From: Acidobacteriota bacterium | GTDB taxonomy: Bacteria > Acidobacteriota > Blastocatellia > RBC074 | Assembly (NCBI GenBank): GCA_013140935.1 | Contig: JABFSD010000245.1 | Location: forward strand, 1 to 6,299 | Length of the DNA: 6,299 nucleotides | Direction: 5' to 3' | Part shown: in pieces, positions 5,539-6,299 of the stretch | Position numbering within the stretch: the first letter of the stretch is position 1 | How the letters are laid out: every line of letters starts with the position of its first letter | The notes under the pieces: model-generated | What the model was told of the DNA's origin: nothing | The model's database searches: none | What the model saw: only the letters and a program-made list of their open reading frames with translations | Translations under genes and position numbers: made by a program

Positions 5539-5566
5539 TTGTTGAACGAAGCCGTAGCCTTATACA
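5539..5566 (+). promoter_or_regulatory. Weak promoter candidate for the small protein-symporter unit
   Basis: TTGTTG (5539-5544) and TATACA (5561-5566) are separated by 16 bases, just past the long palindrome and ten bases before the ATG at 5576. Both hexamers are imperfect. A promoter here would make sense because the palindrome probably blocks read-through. Confidence 0.25.
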
Positions 5567-5575
5567 CAAAAGATC

Positions 5576-5698
5576 ATGGACAAACATCAACGCGAAGAAA
5601 CCGAATATCCGTATTGGAACCGCATCTACTTCATTGTCGTCGTTTACACGATCATCGTCATCGGTGCGATCTGGCTTTTCTCTACCCAATTTCAATAA
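5576..5698 (+). CDS. Small single-span membrane protein, 40 residues, likely symporter accessory subunit
   Basis: The frame runs from ATG 5576 to TAA 5696-5698 and encodes 40 residues. A charged, tyrosine-rich N-terminus (MDKHQREETEYPYWNRIY) precedes one hydrophobic helix, FIVVVYTIIVIGAIWLF (residues 19-35), and a short polar end. The symporter gene begins 29 bases downstream on the same strand. Sodium:solute symporters are often preceded by genes for short one- or two-helix partners (for example DUF4212-type small subunits). This protein is shorter than DUF4212, so membership is not claimed; the role is inferred from position and topology. The ribosome binding site is weak (AAAAG). A longer frame from 5521 in another phase starts inside the palindrome and is not membrane-like, so it was not chosen. 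Confidence 0.6.
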   Translation: MDKHQREETEYPYWNRIYFIVVVYTIIVIGAIWLFSTQFQ

Positions 5699-5713
5699 CG
5701 CCTCAACAGGTCT

Positions 5714-5717
5714 GAGG
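5714..5717 (+). promoter_or_regulatory. Ribosome binding site for the symporter gene
   Basis: GAGG lies ten bases before the ATG at 5728. The spacing is slightly long, but it is the only purine-rich site nearby and agrees with the chosen start. Confidence 0.4.
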
Positions 5718-5727
5718 TCTAAGCTCC

Positions 5728-6299
5728 ATGCACAAACTTGATTGGTTCATCGTCATCGCTTATCTGGTTTACATCACCTACGACGGCTTGCGTCTGACGA
5801 AAAAGTCGAATGAGTTGGAAGGTTACTTCCTCGCCAGCCGCAGCCTGCCGTGGTGGGCGGTTGGCTTATCGGTAATGGCGACGCAGCTTTCAGCCATCTC
5901 GCTGGTGAGTACTACGGGGCAGGCTTATGCCGACGGGATGCGGTTCATTCAGTTTTATTTCGGCTTGCCGTTCGCGCTCATCATTCTGTGCGTAACGGTC
6001 GTGCCGTTCTTCTATCGCGCGAAAGTTTATACGGCGTATGAATATCTCGAACGCCGCTTTGACGCGAAGACGCGTTCGTTGGCGAGCTTTTGTTTTTTGA
6101 TTCAACGCGCGCTGGCTTGCGGCGCAGTCATCGCCGCGCCTTCGGTGGTGCTATCAATCGTGCTGGGTTGGAGCGAGTGGCAAACGATTTTGTTGATGGG
6201 TTTGACGACGACGATTTACACGATGTTCGGCGGCGTGCAGGCCGTCGCGTGGACCGACGTGAAGCAGATGGTCATCATTTTTTTCGGTTTGTTCATTGT
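5728..6299 (+). CDS. Sodium:solute symporter (SSS family), N-terminal 190 residues, runs off the window
   Basis: An inner-membrane Na+-coupled uptake transporter of the SSS/SGLT family with a LeuT-like fold. The visible part holds the first five helices and the start of a sixth: about residues 5-20, 42-66 ([20 protein letters not shown], the broken helix that lines the sodium and substrate sites), 73-96, 117-147, 152-167 and 178 on. Conserved marks are the [11 protein letters not shown] segment before the second helix, [11 protein letters not shown] (101-111) and [15 protein letters not shown] (167-181), a family signature. The frame is open to the last base. Full-length members have about 500-650 residues, so roughly two-thirds is missing. 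Transported solutes in the family include sugars, amino acids, carboxylates and osmolytes; this fragment does not decide. The preceding 40-residue membrane protein is a probable partner. Confidence 0.9.
   Translation, partial: MHKLDWFIVIAYLVYITYDGLRLTKKSNELEGYFLASRSLPWWAVGLSVMATQLSAISLVSTTGQAYADGMRFIQFYFGLPFALIILCVTVVPFFYRAKVYTAYEYLERRFDAKTRSLASFCFLIQRALACGAVIAAPSVVLSIVLGWSEWQTILLMGLTTTIYTMFGGVQAVAWTDVKQMVIIFFGLFI

Noticed and set aside
5521..5715. A 64-residue frame beginning at ATG 5521
   Set aside because: It starts inside the palindrome and overlaps the membrane-protein frame at 5576 in another phase; its translation is Arg/His-rich with no domain, while the 5576 frame gives a sensible helix.
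5281..5770. Similar LDW starts in the 35-residue protein and the symporter (MGLDWSN and MHKLDWF)
   Set aside because: Only three identical residues, followed by generic hydrophobic sequence; not enough to claim duplication or homology.
5850..6105. Other-frame ORFs inside the symporter gene on both strands
   Set aside because: The + frame from 5728 shows continuous symporter signatures to the end of the window, so these are shadows.

Overview
The window looks like a chromosomal segment from a free-living bacterium with moderately high GC, most likely an Acidobacteriota (Blastocatellia-like) member. This is an inference. It rests on the style of the duplicated-orphan MacB/FtsX permease, on short single-span membrane proteins beside a sodium:solute symporter, and on a long extragenic palindrome. 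No rRNA or other marker gene is present to fix the taxonomy. All real genes are on the + strand.

Left end (1-536): the C-terminal part of an FtsX/MacB-type ABC permease. The first 60 bases are an exact reverse complement of bases 141-200 inside this gene, so the true upstream part of the gene is missing. This looks more like a fold-back assembly or amplification artefact than biology.

537-2370: a group II intron of the chloroplast-like (CL) type, starting at the base after the permease stop codon. The ribozyme landmarks are readable: GTGCG 5' end, an EBS1 hairpin loop complementary to the last six exon bases, domain V, and domain VI with a bulged A. The intron-encoded protein is broken three ways: a large in-frame deletion of the RT fingers and first palm motif, a one-base frameshift, and an internal stop. 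A strong intrinsic terminator follows about 10 bases after the intron, so the intron sits between the permease stop codon and what was probably its own terminator.

2420-5388: a Bcr/CflA-type MFS drug exporter, then, after its own promoter-like region with a 13-bp tandem repeat, a group II PLP-dependent decarboxylase. A 35-residue single-span membrane protein follows, with its ribosome binding site overlapping the decarboxylase stop codon, so the two are probably co-translated.

5418-5527: a perfect 110-bp palindrome with no spacer, built from smaller palindromes. It separates the decarboxylase unit from the next one.

5576-6299: a 40-residue single-span membrane protein followed by the N-terminal 190 residues of a sodium:solute symporter that runs off the window. 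The arrangement suggests a small accessory subunit with its transporter. No CRISPR array, tRNA, rRNA or complete novel defence system was seen.
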